The notes beneath the pieces were generated by a model. The model was not told the origin of the DNA. It saw only the letters and a list, made by a program, of their open reading frames with translations, and searched no databases. 64,000 nt of DNA from Heterohyrax brucei (lineage: Eukaryota; Chordata; Mammalia; Hyracoidea; Procaviidae), in NCBI GenBank assembly GCA_028571685.1, contig CM053146.1:110087431-110151430 (forward strand), written 5' to 3'. The position numbers and the translations under genes were made by a program. This document shows, one piece after another, positions 45,826 to 56,541 of the stretch; positions within the stretch are counted from its first letter, which is position 1, and every line of letters starts with the position of its first letter.

Positions 45826-46395
45826 CAAGTGCAGTGTACATCAACCAGAGACTACCAGAAGTTCAAGAGTTTCAGAACAGCATATGGAATGAGGGATATC
45901 ATTGCTGATGTTAGATGGATCCTGGGTAAAAATAGAGAAAGTAGAGACTACTAGAAAGATGTTTACCTGTGTTTTCTCAACCATGCAAGGGCATTCAACT
46001 GGTTCATAACAAATTATGGATAACATTGTGAAGAATGGGAATTCCAAAACACTTTATTGTGCTCATGCAGAACCTGTCCATGAATCAAGCAAGAGTCTTT
46101 CAAACAGCATAGGGATAATGTGTGGTTTAAAACTGGAAAAGATGTATGACAGGGTTGTAGCTTTTCACCTCACTTATTCTATCCCCATGGGGAACAAATA
46201 ATCCCAGAAGTCAGACTATATGAAGACTGGAAGAGGACTCATTAACAACCTGCAGTATGCAGATGACATAACCTTACTTGCTGGAAGTGAAGAGGACTTG
46301 AAATATTTATTGATGAAGCACAAAGTCCTCAGTATGGATTGTCAGAATGTGGGGGAAAAAAATCCTCACAACTGGACCAATAAACTGAGTAATCT
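45826..46395 (+). mobile_element. RTE/BovB-type LINE, reverse transcriptase core fossil
   Basis: A readable stretch LINNLQYADDITLLAGSEED at about 46238-46297 contains the YADD box of reverse transcriptase. The upstream part (ggatatcattgctgatgtta) is the same region seen in the copy at 47340. Frame is broken elsewhere, so this is a dead copy. Confidence 0.8.
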
Positions 46396-46798
46396 AGAGC
46401 TAAGAAGAATATCTGTTCTTGGCAAGCCATATTGTATGTTCTCTGGTGTTACAGAATTCTGCAAGGATCACATTTTGAAAAATAAAAAGTATTTTTTTAA
46501 AAAACAACACTATTTTTATCCCAGAAGTATCTGGGCACTCCTCCAACATAATTTTAGTAGTGCATTTTAACAGTAGGACCTGAAATGCATCGTAAGTAAA
46601 AAGGTTATACTTTTTCTGATCAGATGAATTTACATTAAATTTGCTTAACGGCAGTCCATGGCTTTCGTTTGGGAGAATGATAATCATCAATTATATCATA
46701 GTTAGTTTACTTTGACAGTAAGCCTACCCTATTTAAAAGTTTCTATGGAAAATAATAAAATGTGAGTGAAAATACTTTATAAACAATAATGTATGCTC

Positions 46799-47008
46799 TA
46801 GGAGTCTCTGGGTGGCACAAATAGTTAAGTACTTGACTACTACCAGAACAGTCCATGGTTCAAATCCACTTAGAGGCTCCTCTGAAGAAAGGTCCAGCAA
46901 TCTACTTCCAGAAGATCACAGTATTGAAAACTCGGCAGAAAACAGTTCTACTGTAAAAGAAATGCTGTTTCCATGAGTCAGAATCAGCTCGAGAGCACTG
47001 GTATTTTA
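46799..47008 (+). repeat. AfroSINE, long subfamily
   Basis: Gagtctctgggtggcacaaa, gctcctctgaagaaaggtcc, atgagtcagaatcagctcga. Confidence 0.8.
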
Positions 47009-47127
47009 ATGTGTTCTATAAATGTAAGGTCTACTATGATCATTTTATTACTATTAATAGTAGCATAATATTAATAATACATAGAAGTAGTATATAGTAT
47101 AATGGTAATACGTTCAAGACATATGGA

Positions 47128-48510
47128 AGACCATTACCTTGCCAACTGACCAGAATAGATTCATATTTGTGTCCATTTCAAAGAAGGGTGATCTAACAAA
47201 ATACAGAAATTATGGAATATCATTAATATCACTTGCAAGTAAAGTTTTGCTGAAGATCATTCAAAAAGTTGCAGCAGTATATTAACAAGAAAATGCCAGA
47301 ATTTAAGCCAGAAACACAAGAGGACGTAGAACAAGGGTTATCACTGCTGACGTCAGATGGATCTTGGCTAAAAGCAGATACCAGTCCATAATATACAGAT
47401 GTTTATCTGTATAAATAGTCCATAACATGTAGATGTTTATCTGTATAAACATCTGCATATTATAGACTATACAAAGGCATATGACTATATGGATGATAAC
47501 AAATTATGGATAATACTGCAAACAATGGTACTACAGAACACTTAATTGTGCTCATGAGAAACCTGTACATAGATCAAGGCAGTTGGTTGACGAAAACAAG
47601 GGAATACTTTGTGGTTTAAAATCAGGAAAGGTGTACATCAGACTTGTGACCTTTTACCATACTTACTGAATCCATATGTTGAGCAAATAATCCAAAAAGC
47701 TGGGCTATATGAACAAAAAACAGGGCATCAGGATTGGAGGAAGACTCATTAACAACTTGAAATATATGCAGACGATACAACCTTGCTTGCTGAAAGTACA
47801 CAGGACTTTTCAGTACAGATTGTACTTCAAGATAAAGATAACAAAAATCCTCACAAATGGACCAATAAGCAACATTTTCATACACAGAGAAAATAGTGAC
47901 GTTGTTAAGAATTTCATTTTACTTGAGTCCACAATCAATACCCATGGGAGCAGCAGTCAAGAAATCAAACAATGTATTACACTGGGCAAATCTGCAGCAA
48001 AAGACCTCTTTGTAGTATTAAAAAGCAAACATATCACTTTGAGGACTAAAGTGTGGCTGACCCAAGCCATGGTACTTTCAGTTGCCTCTTAAGCATGCAA
48101 AAAGCTGGGTCCTGAGTAAGGAAGAATAAAGAATTGATGCCTTTGAATTATGGTGTTTCTGAAGAATACCAAATATACCATGGACTGCCAGAAAAATTAA
48201 CAAATCTATCTTGGAAGAAGTATAGCCAGAATGTGCCTTAGGAGGAAGGATGCTTAGGAGGAAGGATGGCAGAAGTTCATTTTATGTACTTGGGACACAT
48301 TCTCAGTGAGGGACCAGTTCCTGGGGAAGGACACCATGCATAGTAAAGGAGACAATCAGTGAAAAAGAGGAAGGTTCTCAACAAGATGGACCGACACACA
48401 GGCTCAAACACAGCAAGTGATAGGAGGCTGGTGCAAGACGTGGTGGTGGTTCTTTTTGTTGTACACATGGGGTCACTACGAGTTGAGACTGACTTGATGG
48501 CACCTAACCA
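47128..48510 (+). mobile_element. RTE/BovB-type LINE, longest fossil in window
   Basis: About 1.4 kb covering RT core to 3' end. The YADD region is recognisable as atatatgcagacgatacaac at 47763-47782. Downstream come the ctgggcaaatctgcagcaaa region, the gaagaagtatagccagaatg region and the final tail cttgatggcacctaacc. Multiple frameshifts and stops. Confidence 0.82.
47415..47470. repeat. Imperfect 25-bp-arm palindrome
   Basis: Arms 47415-47439 and 47446-47470 match at 22 of 25 positions with a 6-bp spacer. A 34-bp tandem copy of the left part lies at 47383-47416. Confidence 0.85.
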
Positions 48511-49514
48511 GAAGTTCCACTTAGTTTAATTCCTGTTTCATTTTGGGTAAATAAGTTTCCTGCATACACAGGCTCCTTATAAGCAAAATTTGGGTTTCAA
48601 AAAAAATACATCAAAGAAGGATATGTGCGTAAATATGCCAAACAACAATTCACTGTAAGTTTGAAATAATCTTTTAACATAGAGATATTTCTATCTGAAG
48701 TCACAAAGAAAATTTGTTATTCTTTATATTTTAATGTATTAAGAGACAGGAATTAATAAGCAATAAATAGTCCATTCTAAATAATCCTACAGCTGTGAAT
48801 TCCATAAGCCCTCACATTATACTTTCTTTTTAATGAATGCCTTGAATGTTGTATTACTCTGAGTGTAGATATTGTGATCACTCAAAATGCTACTTCTTTG
48901 TCAAGTCATTTCAAGCTATTTTCTGAATAAACAATTTACAGTAGCAGAAAGTTCTCACCTTAACCTATCATCATTCCTGTGTGGAGACAGTGGACAGACG
49001 GGTTGATTTCTTGAACCCCTACACTTCCTAGTTATCTCACCTTAATCCAAAATCTAAACAATAGTGTGTGTTTATTTAGAAGTGGAAAATAAGCCTTTTA
49101 AAAGAATTACTTATTTACCAAATTTTACTAAAATAGTCAAGTAATTATTTTTTGGTTTTCCTTTATAATATTAAAATCATTCTAGGAAGAAACAGTACAT
49201 GTAAGATGTATAAAAACTAAATGGTATTTACTGATGGGTTTACAGAAGACTTCAGGGGATATATTTGGTTTAAAGTTTAAAGATTATCTCAGGAAAACAG
49301 TTTCAGGTCTTCACCTAGGCTACCTAGCTCAAAAAAAGTCTGGAGTTCATGAGAATTTGACCTTGTTTTGCATTTTCCCCTTTTTGATCCTGATTCTTCT
49401 ATCAAATCTTTGATTAAAATGTTCACTGATGGTAGCCAGGCACCACTCAGTTCTGGTCTTATGGCAAAGGAGGTAGTTGTTCATGGAGGCAGTTAGTTAC
49501 CTATTCCATCTCTT
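48511..49514. other. Intergenic, no recognised feature
   Basis: AT-rich sequence; nothing I can assign. Confidence 0.4.
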
Positions 49515-50005
49515 TCTTATCATGAACTGAATTGTGTCCCCCCCAGGCTAGTCCAGGATTTCCAGTATTGTGTGATTGTCCATCATTTTGTCATCTGATA
49601 TGATTTTGCTACTTGTAAAACCTGTCCCTACAATGTTAATGAGGTGGCATCAGAAGCAGTTATGCAGCACTCAACCTACAAGATTAGCTTGCATCTTAAG
49701 CCAATCTCTTTTGAGATATAAAAGAGAAAAGCAAGCAGAGAAGAGAAACTTCATACCACCAAGAAAGCAATACTGGGAGCAGAGTGCATCCTTTGGACTC
49801 GGGGTCCTTGTGCTGAGAAGCTCCTCAACCGGGGAAAGAATGATAGCAAGAATCTTCCTTCAGAACCAACAGAAAGAGAAAGCCTTCCCTTGGAGATGAT
49901 GCCCTGAATTTGGACTTCAAGCCTACTAAACTACTGAGAGAATAAAATTCTGTTCGCTAAAGCTATCCACTGTGATATTTCTGTTCCAGTGTTATCACTA
50001 AGACA
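49515..50005 (+). mobile_element. Solo LTR, ERVL/MaLR-like
   Basis: Tatcatgaactgaattgtgt at the left and aaagctatccactgtgatat to tatcactaagaca at the right; contains aataaaat at 49941. Same family as 10847. Confidence 0.7.
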
Positions 50006-50475
50006 TTCCTCCTATTCCTGACTTATCTTCTTCCTCTGTTACTCCAGGTGAATAGAGACCCAAATGTTGTGCATGAGATGGCCACTTGCAAGCATTTAAG
50101 ACCCCAGGTACCACACAACAAACTATGAGGTTGAACAGAAGTACTGAACAAGGTACTAGGCCAATTAATTGCGACATGCCATGTAATCATGACCCTAAAC
50201 CTCCAAACCAAGGAGCCAAATCCCACGAGGTCTTTGACTGTACATTAAGACACTGGCTAAAATATTTGACTAATATTTTGCACAAAACATCATTATGTAT
50301 ACAGTGGAGTTGTCCAGGTTAGCCATTATACAATTGTTAAGTGAGTACTGGAAGTCTGAATAACAAGGTCTTGCTCAGTATTAACAAAACAAAAACCAAC
50401 CTGAGGCAGTCTTGAGCCTCGTCTAACCCAACATTTCCTCAAAGATCTCATTTACCCACTTTTTCCTAATGCTGA

Positions 50476-50632
50476 AACCCTGGTGGTGCAGTGGTTAATT
50501 GCTACAGCTGCTAACCAGAAGGTTGGCAGTTCAAATCCACCAGGCACTCCTTAGAAACCCTAAAAGGCAGTTCTACTCTGACCTATAGGGTTGCTATCAG
50601 TTGGAGTAGACTTGACTGCAGTCGGTTTGGTT
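50476..50632 (+). repeat. AfroSINE
   Basis: Aaccctggtggtgcagtggt to ttgactgcagtcggtttggt; one of the least diverged copies. Confidence 0.9.
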
Positions 50633-51089
50633 TCTTGATTCTCCTGATATTCACTGGTTTCGCTAGCACAGCACTTATCAAACAGACACAGGACATACTT
50701 TGCTAAGAACTCCAGTCAAAGATAAGAACAAGGCTGCCAAAAATATCAAACCCTGATTTCAAAAGATCTTAACTATTATGTAAAATATCCAGTACCAACA
50801 TTTTACAGATAGGTTCACTGACTAGCATAATATCACAACAGTATCCAAGAACAAATCTAGGACTAGACCTTCCTTTAAACATCTATCTTCAAGCACTCCT
50901 ATATGAAAACCAGCTCTTCCTTAAACTTCTTTGTCCCTGTTCTTTCTCCTCCACGATCAAAGTATGATAACAATAAAAGATTGGTTTTATCAAATTCATT
51001 CCATACTTCCTAAAGTATGTTGCTTGCTCTACACACTGAGACAGGACTAAAATGAGTAATAGCCATTGCTATCACGCTTTAGGTGACTG

Positions 51090-51285
51090 AGAAGGCAAGG
51101 AGCTTCAGGGAAACCGGAGAGATGAAAAAATGGGGAGGACAGCGTGGAAACTGATAAGAGTGTTGACACAAGGTGGGAATAACAACCAATGACAAGGAGC
51201 AATTTGTGTATAAATTGTTCAGTGGGAAACCATGTGAATTTTCACCTAAAATGCAATAAAAAGCTTAAAAAAATTTTTTTCAAGA
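51090..51285 (+). mobile_element. Poly(A) retroelement 3' end (family A)
   Basis: Gagtgttgacacaaggtggg, aattgttcagtgggaaacca and ttcacctaaaatgcaataaa, then an A-rich end; sense copy of the 3675 and 61258 elements. Confidence 0.55.
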
Positions 51286-51317
51286 TGTCTGTTTTAGGTA
51301 AAAAGACAGCTATAAAC

Positions 51318-51525
51318 ACAGAAACCAGTTGCTGTCAAATCAGTCCTGACACACACACAGCCCAATACATGTCAGGGTACAACTGTGCCCCATGGGGTTT
51401 TTAATGGCTGGTTTTTCTTCCATAGACTGCCAGTGCTTTCTTTTGAGGCACTTCTGGGTGAACTCAAACCAAAAATCTTTAGGTTTGCAGCTGAGCACGT
51501 TAACTATTTGCATCAGCCAGGATTT
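51318..51525 (-). repeat. AfroSINE, long subfamily
   Basis: Accagttgctgtcaaatcag, cttccatagactgccagtgc, tttgcagctgagcacgttaa. Confidence 0.8.
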
Positions 51526-51974
51526 CCAATACAAAAGTACATCAGATATCAGAAAAAAAAGTGTCTAGTAAGTTTAAAGGGGAAATATGTTCACATCAGC
51601 TACAGTGACTAAGAAAGGCTTAAAGGAAAGGGCGGCATTTGGGATAAATTGGATTTTGACAACAAAAGATGAAAGACATTCCTGTAGGAGGAAAGACACA
51701 GTGTGTCCCATCTGACTAAACCATGATAGAGCTTACAAAGGACATTTGCCATGCCAGTCCACTGAGCCTACTCCCATGTGCATGCCCAAAAGCAAAGATA
51801 GGCTGCCTGCCACGTATGAACCCCACCTGTCTCCCATTCAAGAACATGCATCGGACTGCAAGTGAGACTGATCTTACAAAACAGATAACCCATAATACAC
51901 TCTAATTCAGAAGTTTAGATTATACATAATTTATAATAAGCAGAAAACTTATTTAGAAAATAATTTCATTAATA

Positions 51975-52558
51975 CAGTCAGTTTGGTCCCACAGTCAACA
52001 CCCATGGAAGCAGCAGTCAAGATAGCAAAAGATGCACTGCACTGCAAAAATCTGCTGCAAAGGAACTCTTTAAAGTACTGAAAAATAAAGATGTCACCTT
52101 GAAGACTAAGGTGCGCCTGACACAAGCTATGCTATCTTTCATCACATCATATGTATGTGAAAGCTGCACAACAAATAAGGAAGCCAGAAGAAGAGACACC
52201 TTTGAACTGTGGTGTTGCAGAAGAATATGGAACATACCACAGACTGTCAAAAGAACAAACAGATCTGTCCTGGAAGAAGTACAACCAGAATACTTCTTGG
52301 AAGCAAAGATGGCAAGACTGTATCTTCCATACTTCAGACATGATGTCAGAAGGGACTGATCCCTGGACGAGGACATCATGCTTGGTAGAGCAAAAAAGAA
52401 GACCTTCAAGGAGGTGGATTGACATAGTGGCTGCAATGATGGGCTTAAGCATACAATGGTTATGGACATGGCACAAAACCAGGCAGTGTTTCATTCTGTT
52501 GTGTATAGGGTCACTGTATGTAGGAACTGACTCAATGGCACCTAAGAACAACAACAGT
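51975..52558 (+). mobile_element. RTE/BovB-type LINE 3' end
   Basis: Cccatggaagcagcagtcaa, then a readable RT C-terminal block (EAQ-less frame with WCCRRIWNIPQTVKRTNRSV) and the tail gaactgactcaatggcacct. Part stays open (52151-52690) because the copy is little mutated there. Confidence 0.82.
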
Positions 52559-52849
52559 TCTAGTCAAAAACTGATTGCTTGTTACAAAGCTGCTGAGGAA
52601 CATCAATTGAACCCAATACACCTGGAACAGATGTTGACCGAGAACATCAAAGACATTACGAAAAATGAGCCCAGGACACACAGGACCTAGATGATTGGGA
52701 GACTGTATCAGCATGATACCAGAATAGATGGTGCCTGGCACCACCAAAGACAGCCTTATTGGGGACAGTGTGGAGCCCCTCACATAACACAAGGGTATAC
52801 AGATCAAGAACTCTACAAATAAAGAGCAGAATTGAACCTGGGGGGAGGG

Positions 52850-53192
52850 CCCCTAGGGACGTGGCCCCTAGCCTTGCTACTGCCCCAGACAGGAAACCAG
52901 TACTGAGGTCAACACTTCAGACAGAGTAGAAAGGACTTGGAGACAGTGTGAGCATGTCACGTGTGTACTTTATGGTTTTATCCACTTATAGAAGGCTATC
53001 CTACTGGTTTCTTTCTGGTACGGAGAGGAGAGGGTGGAGAGGTGGATAGGTGTTTGCTGGGAGGATATTAGTAGTAAAGAGTGAAAAGGAGGAGTGTGCT
53101 ATCACAAGGTAGGAAAAGCAGAGTTGTAGAATGGCAGGTATGCAAAACTGAGTTGGATTATATACTTTCACTTAATCATAATAAATTAAAAA
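52850..53192 (+). mobile_element. Poly(A) retroelement 3' end (family B), diverged
   Basis: Gtacggagaggagagggtgg, gggaggatattagtagtaaa and a terminal ttcacttaatcataataaat parallel the elements at 6401 and 11172. Confidence 0.55.
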
Positions 53193-53564
53193 AATTTTTT
53201 TTAATTGCTTGCTACATATCCCACAAAGGATGGTAATGACAGGTTAAAAATCAACAGTGTAATGCGAAGTCAAGGGGTAAAACATTTTCAGAGCTATGAG
53301 GTATGCTTGGCTGGTCTTCAGTACAAATCAAGCCTTTTAAACAATGAAATGATTCAGGTTGCATTTGGGAAGACCACTCTGGAAGTATATAGAAAGGGAT
53401 AGAGCAGTTAGGAAGTCATTACTAAAGTTCCAGTTAATTAGAGGTGATAGAGGCCAAAATCAAGGTACTGGTTAAAAAGATAATGGATTTGAGAAACACT
53501 GCAAAAAGAAAAAAATAAGCATTAAGAAGGCATATGTCTGAACTGGTACCTCTATATCCCACAA

Positions 53565-53745
53565 GGAGCCCTGGTGGTACAATGGTTAAGAGCTACGGCA
53601 GATTACAGCTGCTAACCAAAAGGCTGATAGTTCAAATCTACCAGCCACTCCTTGGAAACCCAATCAGGCAGTCCACTCTTCGCTTAGAGGGTTGCTGGGA
53701 GTCAGAATCAACTCAAGAGCAATAGGTTTTGTTTGGGGTTTTTTT
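53565..53745 (+). repeat. AfroSINE
   Basis: Ggagccctggtggtacaatg to caactcaagagcaataggtt; has a short extra block after the A box. Confidence 0.88.
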
Positions 53746-53837
53746 GGAATCACAAATGTTCTTGAGTTCAACTAACATTTGTTGAATGAATAAATAAATA
53801 AAACCTTGGTGGCAAGGCAATGTATTCTAGGGGTGGG

Positions 53838-53980
53838 GTTCAAACCTGGCTCTTCTACTTTTTCTATGATTCTGAGCAAGTTATTTGACTTCTCTACGCC
53901 TGTTTCCTCATCTACAAAATTGGGCTAATAAGTGTCTAGGGTATACAGTAGTTCTCAGAATTAAATAATACATAAAGCTC
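53838..53980 (+). repeat. MIR-type ancient SINE
   Basis: Caaacctggctcttctactt, tctgagcaagttatttgact and ctcatctacaaaattgggct follow the MIR consensus. Confidence 0.75.
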
Positions 53981-53989
53981 TCAAAAGAG

Positions 53990-54507
53990 TGCTGATAGCT
54001 AACAGATACATGAGGAAATGCTTACAGTCATTAGCCGTTAGAGAAATGCACATCAAGACTACAGTGAGATACCATCTCACCCCAACAAGGCTGGCATTAA
54101 TCCAAAAAACGCAAAATGATAAATGTTGGAGAAGTTGTAGAGAGACTGGAACATTTATACATTGCTGGTTAGAATGGCAAGCAGTACAACCACTTTGGAA
54201 ATCGATTTCGCACTTCCTTGAAAACTTGAAATACATCCTAGATAAATAAGAGCTGTCCCATGAATAGATATATATGGACCCATATTCACTGCAGCATTAT
54301 TTACAGCAGCAAAAAAACAGAAATAATCCAGACGCCCATTATTGGAAGAACGGATAAACAAATTACGGTACTATCACAGAGCGGGATACTACACAAAGAC
54401 AAAAACAATGACGAATCCGAGAAATGTAACACGGATGAATCCGGAAGGCATTATGCTGAATGAAATTGGTCGCAAAAGGTCTGAGACCACTATTGTAGGA
54501 CCTTGTA
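53990..54507 (+). mobile_element. L1 LINE 3' region
   Basis: Cattagccgttagagaaatg, cagtgagataccatctcacc, tacattgctggttagaatgg, ctgcagcattatttacagca and ggcattatgctgaatgaaat are hallmark blocks of mammalian L1 3' ends in the correct order. Confidence 0.85.
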
Positions 54508-54560
54508 AGATCTATAGGGTTGCTATGAGTCAGAATCCACTCGACAGCAGTGGGTTCTGG
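54507..54560 (+). repeat. AfroSINE 3' tail
   Basis: Ggttgctatgagtcagaatc then cactcgacagcagtgggttc. Confidence 0.78.
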
Positions 54561-55072
54561 GGAAGAGCTCAAAAAAAGGTTTAAACACAAAAGCAAACTT
54601 TCTTTGATGGTTATGACGGGGAGGGAATGAGAGACCCGTGTTCACTAACTAGATAGTAGACACTGGGAGTAGGCATATAGGAAAGAGAGGCTGGGATTAG
54701 AGATCCGACTCCCCCATTCCGCCCCCCCCCCCAGGCTCCTCCCAACTCCCACCTAGCTATAACCACACTAGCCTCTTCCAGTTCTCCAACAGCCCAGGTT
54801 CTTGCCTGCTTCGGGACCCACCCACTGCTGTTCCCTCAGCTTGGACCAACACAGAGGCTGGACGCAATAGATGTTTAATCATTCCCTAGACGAATTTGGA
54901 GGTCTTTAAAATGGAGATAAGGTTTTATCTCCAGGAATGTACGAGACTGCCAGAGAAGAAAGTATGCGTCAAGAAGGCAAAACGTAGAACAGAAAAACGT
55001 GTCCGCAAGTAACAAACGAGTATTCAGAGATGCAGCCAAGATAACTGGAGCAGTTTTAAGCAGATAAACAGA

Positions 55073-55231
55073 AAAACCAAACCCATTCTCATTAAGTCGA
55101 TTCCAACCCACAGCAACCCTAAAGGATAGAGTAGAACTGTCCCATAGCTTGCAAGGAGCACCTAGTGGATTCAACTGAAGACCTTCTGGTTAGCGACCAT
55201 AGCACTTAACCACTAGGTCACCTGAGTTTCC
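55073..55231 (-). repeat. AfroSINE
   Basis: Aaacccattctcattaagtc to ttaaccactaggtcacctga. Confidence 0.88.
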
Positions 55232-55561
55232 TTAAGTTACACTTAGGGTTCAGAGGATGCAAAGAGGGTGAAAGCTAAGGGTAACTAGATTTGACAACAG
55301 TATCAGGAAAGAACTCTGAGACTAATTTCCCGTGAAGTGAGGCGGGCGCAGAGAAAAAGTAGCCAAGGAAAAGAAATTTATTAACGTAGTCTTTTTTAAA
55401 AAAAAAAAAGTCTGATAATTACTTTAAAAAAAAAAAAAAGGTAGTTTTAGGGAGCAAGTATTTTTAGGGCTTCTCTGGTTGCAAGGCAAACGACTAAAAT
55501 TCAAATGCAGCGAGTAAAGACACCGGGTAGACCCTGGAAGGAAACCCTTGCACTGTAGCGT

Positions 55562-55612
55562 TGCATGTAGTCGCTAACCAAAAGGCTGGCAGTTTGAATC
55601 CACTTCGGAAAC
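55562..55612 (+). repeat. AfroSINE middle fragment
   Basis: Gtcgctaaccaaaaggctgg then cagtttgaatccac. Confidence 0.65.
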
Positions 55613-56074
55613 GCGTCTCTCTACACCGTTTCATAACGTGTACAGTGCTTTTCCCACCCCGAGACGAGCCCCATCACCAGGAACCTGTTATACATGCACA
55701 ACCTTCACAGCAGACCTGCAGAATCAGAAACCCTGCAGGTGAGGCCCAGCAATCTGTGATTTCACAAACCGAGTAGTTACAAGGACCACACTCAACAAAG
55801 AACAACAGTGACTGCTGCAACAGGGGCGACGGCAGTGGAAACACAGAATTTGTTTTCTGAACTTTGTCAACAGAATACGATCCCACCCAACCGGCACCGC
55901 TAAACAACTTCGCCTTGCTTAGGCCAGAGCCGGAGACAGTTCTGCCAGCCCCGGCCCGAGAAGAGGCGAGGCTTGGTCTCCTTGATCAAACCCAGACCCC
56001 AGTGGCCCAAGCCGGGGGGACCGGGTTCAGCCACCGCCCCAAACCGGCCAAATCGCCCCTTGCCTTAGGTTTCG

Positions 56075-56082
56075 ACTTCCGG
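56075..56082 (-). promoter_or_regulatory. Canonical ETS/GABP site (CCGGAAGT on minus)
   Basis: ACTTCCGG on + is the reverse of the ETS consensus CCGGAAGT. It lies 4 bp upstream of a TATAAA and within the CpG island. A second, weaker site (ttccggt) is at 56463-56469, closer to the main first exon. Confidence 0.55.
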
Positions 56083-56085
56083 CGC

Positions 56086-56091
56086 TATAAA
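56086..56091 (+). promoter_or_regulatory. TATA box of a possible upstream BZW1 promoter
   Basis: TATAAA in the context ggcgctataaaggagg, directly beside an ETS site. A GTAAGA splice-donor-like sequence follows at 56151, leaving room for a short first exon starting about 56115-56120. Inference only; the main promoter is likely the TATA-less region near 56400. Confidence 0.4.
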
Positions 56092-56396
56092 GGAGGTTCG
56101 GGAGCGGGAGGACTCAAGAGTGGACACGGCCAACTTCCTTGAAACTGGGGGTAAGAGGAAACTTGTCCTTCAACTCTTCCATGTGCTGAGGTCAGATCAC
56201 GCGGCCTTGGAAGGAAGATGGGATAGTGTGGAATAACTGTCTGAAAAATCAGGGACTCAACGGAGAATAAAGAAGCCTTGAAAAGCCTCTTCCCGGCCTT
56301 TTTCCTACTATCCCTCCCCACGCCTAAAGGAATGGAAGAGGCGGAGGCTGAGGCGATCAGGGAGGGGCTGGGAGAGCCAGAGGGCAAAGAAACAAA

Positions 56397-56406
56397 TCTC
56401 GCGATA
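56397..56406 (+). promoter_or_regulatory. TCTCGCGA-type CpG promoter element
   Basis: TCTCGCGATA matches the palindromic TCTCGCGAGA element (recognised by BANP and implicated in CpG-island transcription) at nine of ten positions. It lies 135 bp upstream of the putative exon 1 donor, a suitable place for core-promoter function. Confidence 0.45.
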
Positions 56407-56429
56407 GGAGACCGGTCGGAGCGGGGGTG

Positions 56430-56541
56430 GCACCTCTTCCCTTCTCCTCCTCCTCGCGTTAGTTCCGGTCGCAGAGGAGACAGCGCTGCAGTTGCCGCCA
56501 CATCGAGCATTTCTGACTCTTTTCCCTTCGCCTTAAAATCG
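56430..56541 (+). other. BZW1: BZW1 exon 1, non-coding (start approximate)
   Basis: The stretch ending at ccttaaaatcg is followed by a good donor gtgagg at 56542, and the next acceptor at 57686-57687 leads to the exon carrying the BZW1 start codon. No ATG is seen between about 56430 and 56541. The 5' boundary is a guess placed after the TCTCGCGA element; transcription start data would be needed to fix it. Confidence 0.55.

Noticed and set aside
52151-52690. 179-codon plus-strand open frame
   Set aside because: It is a partly preserved RTE reverse-transcriptase C-terminus, annotated as LINE rather than as a host gene.
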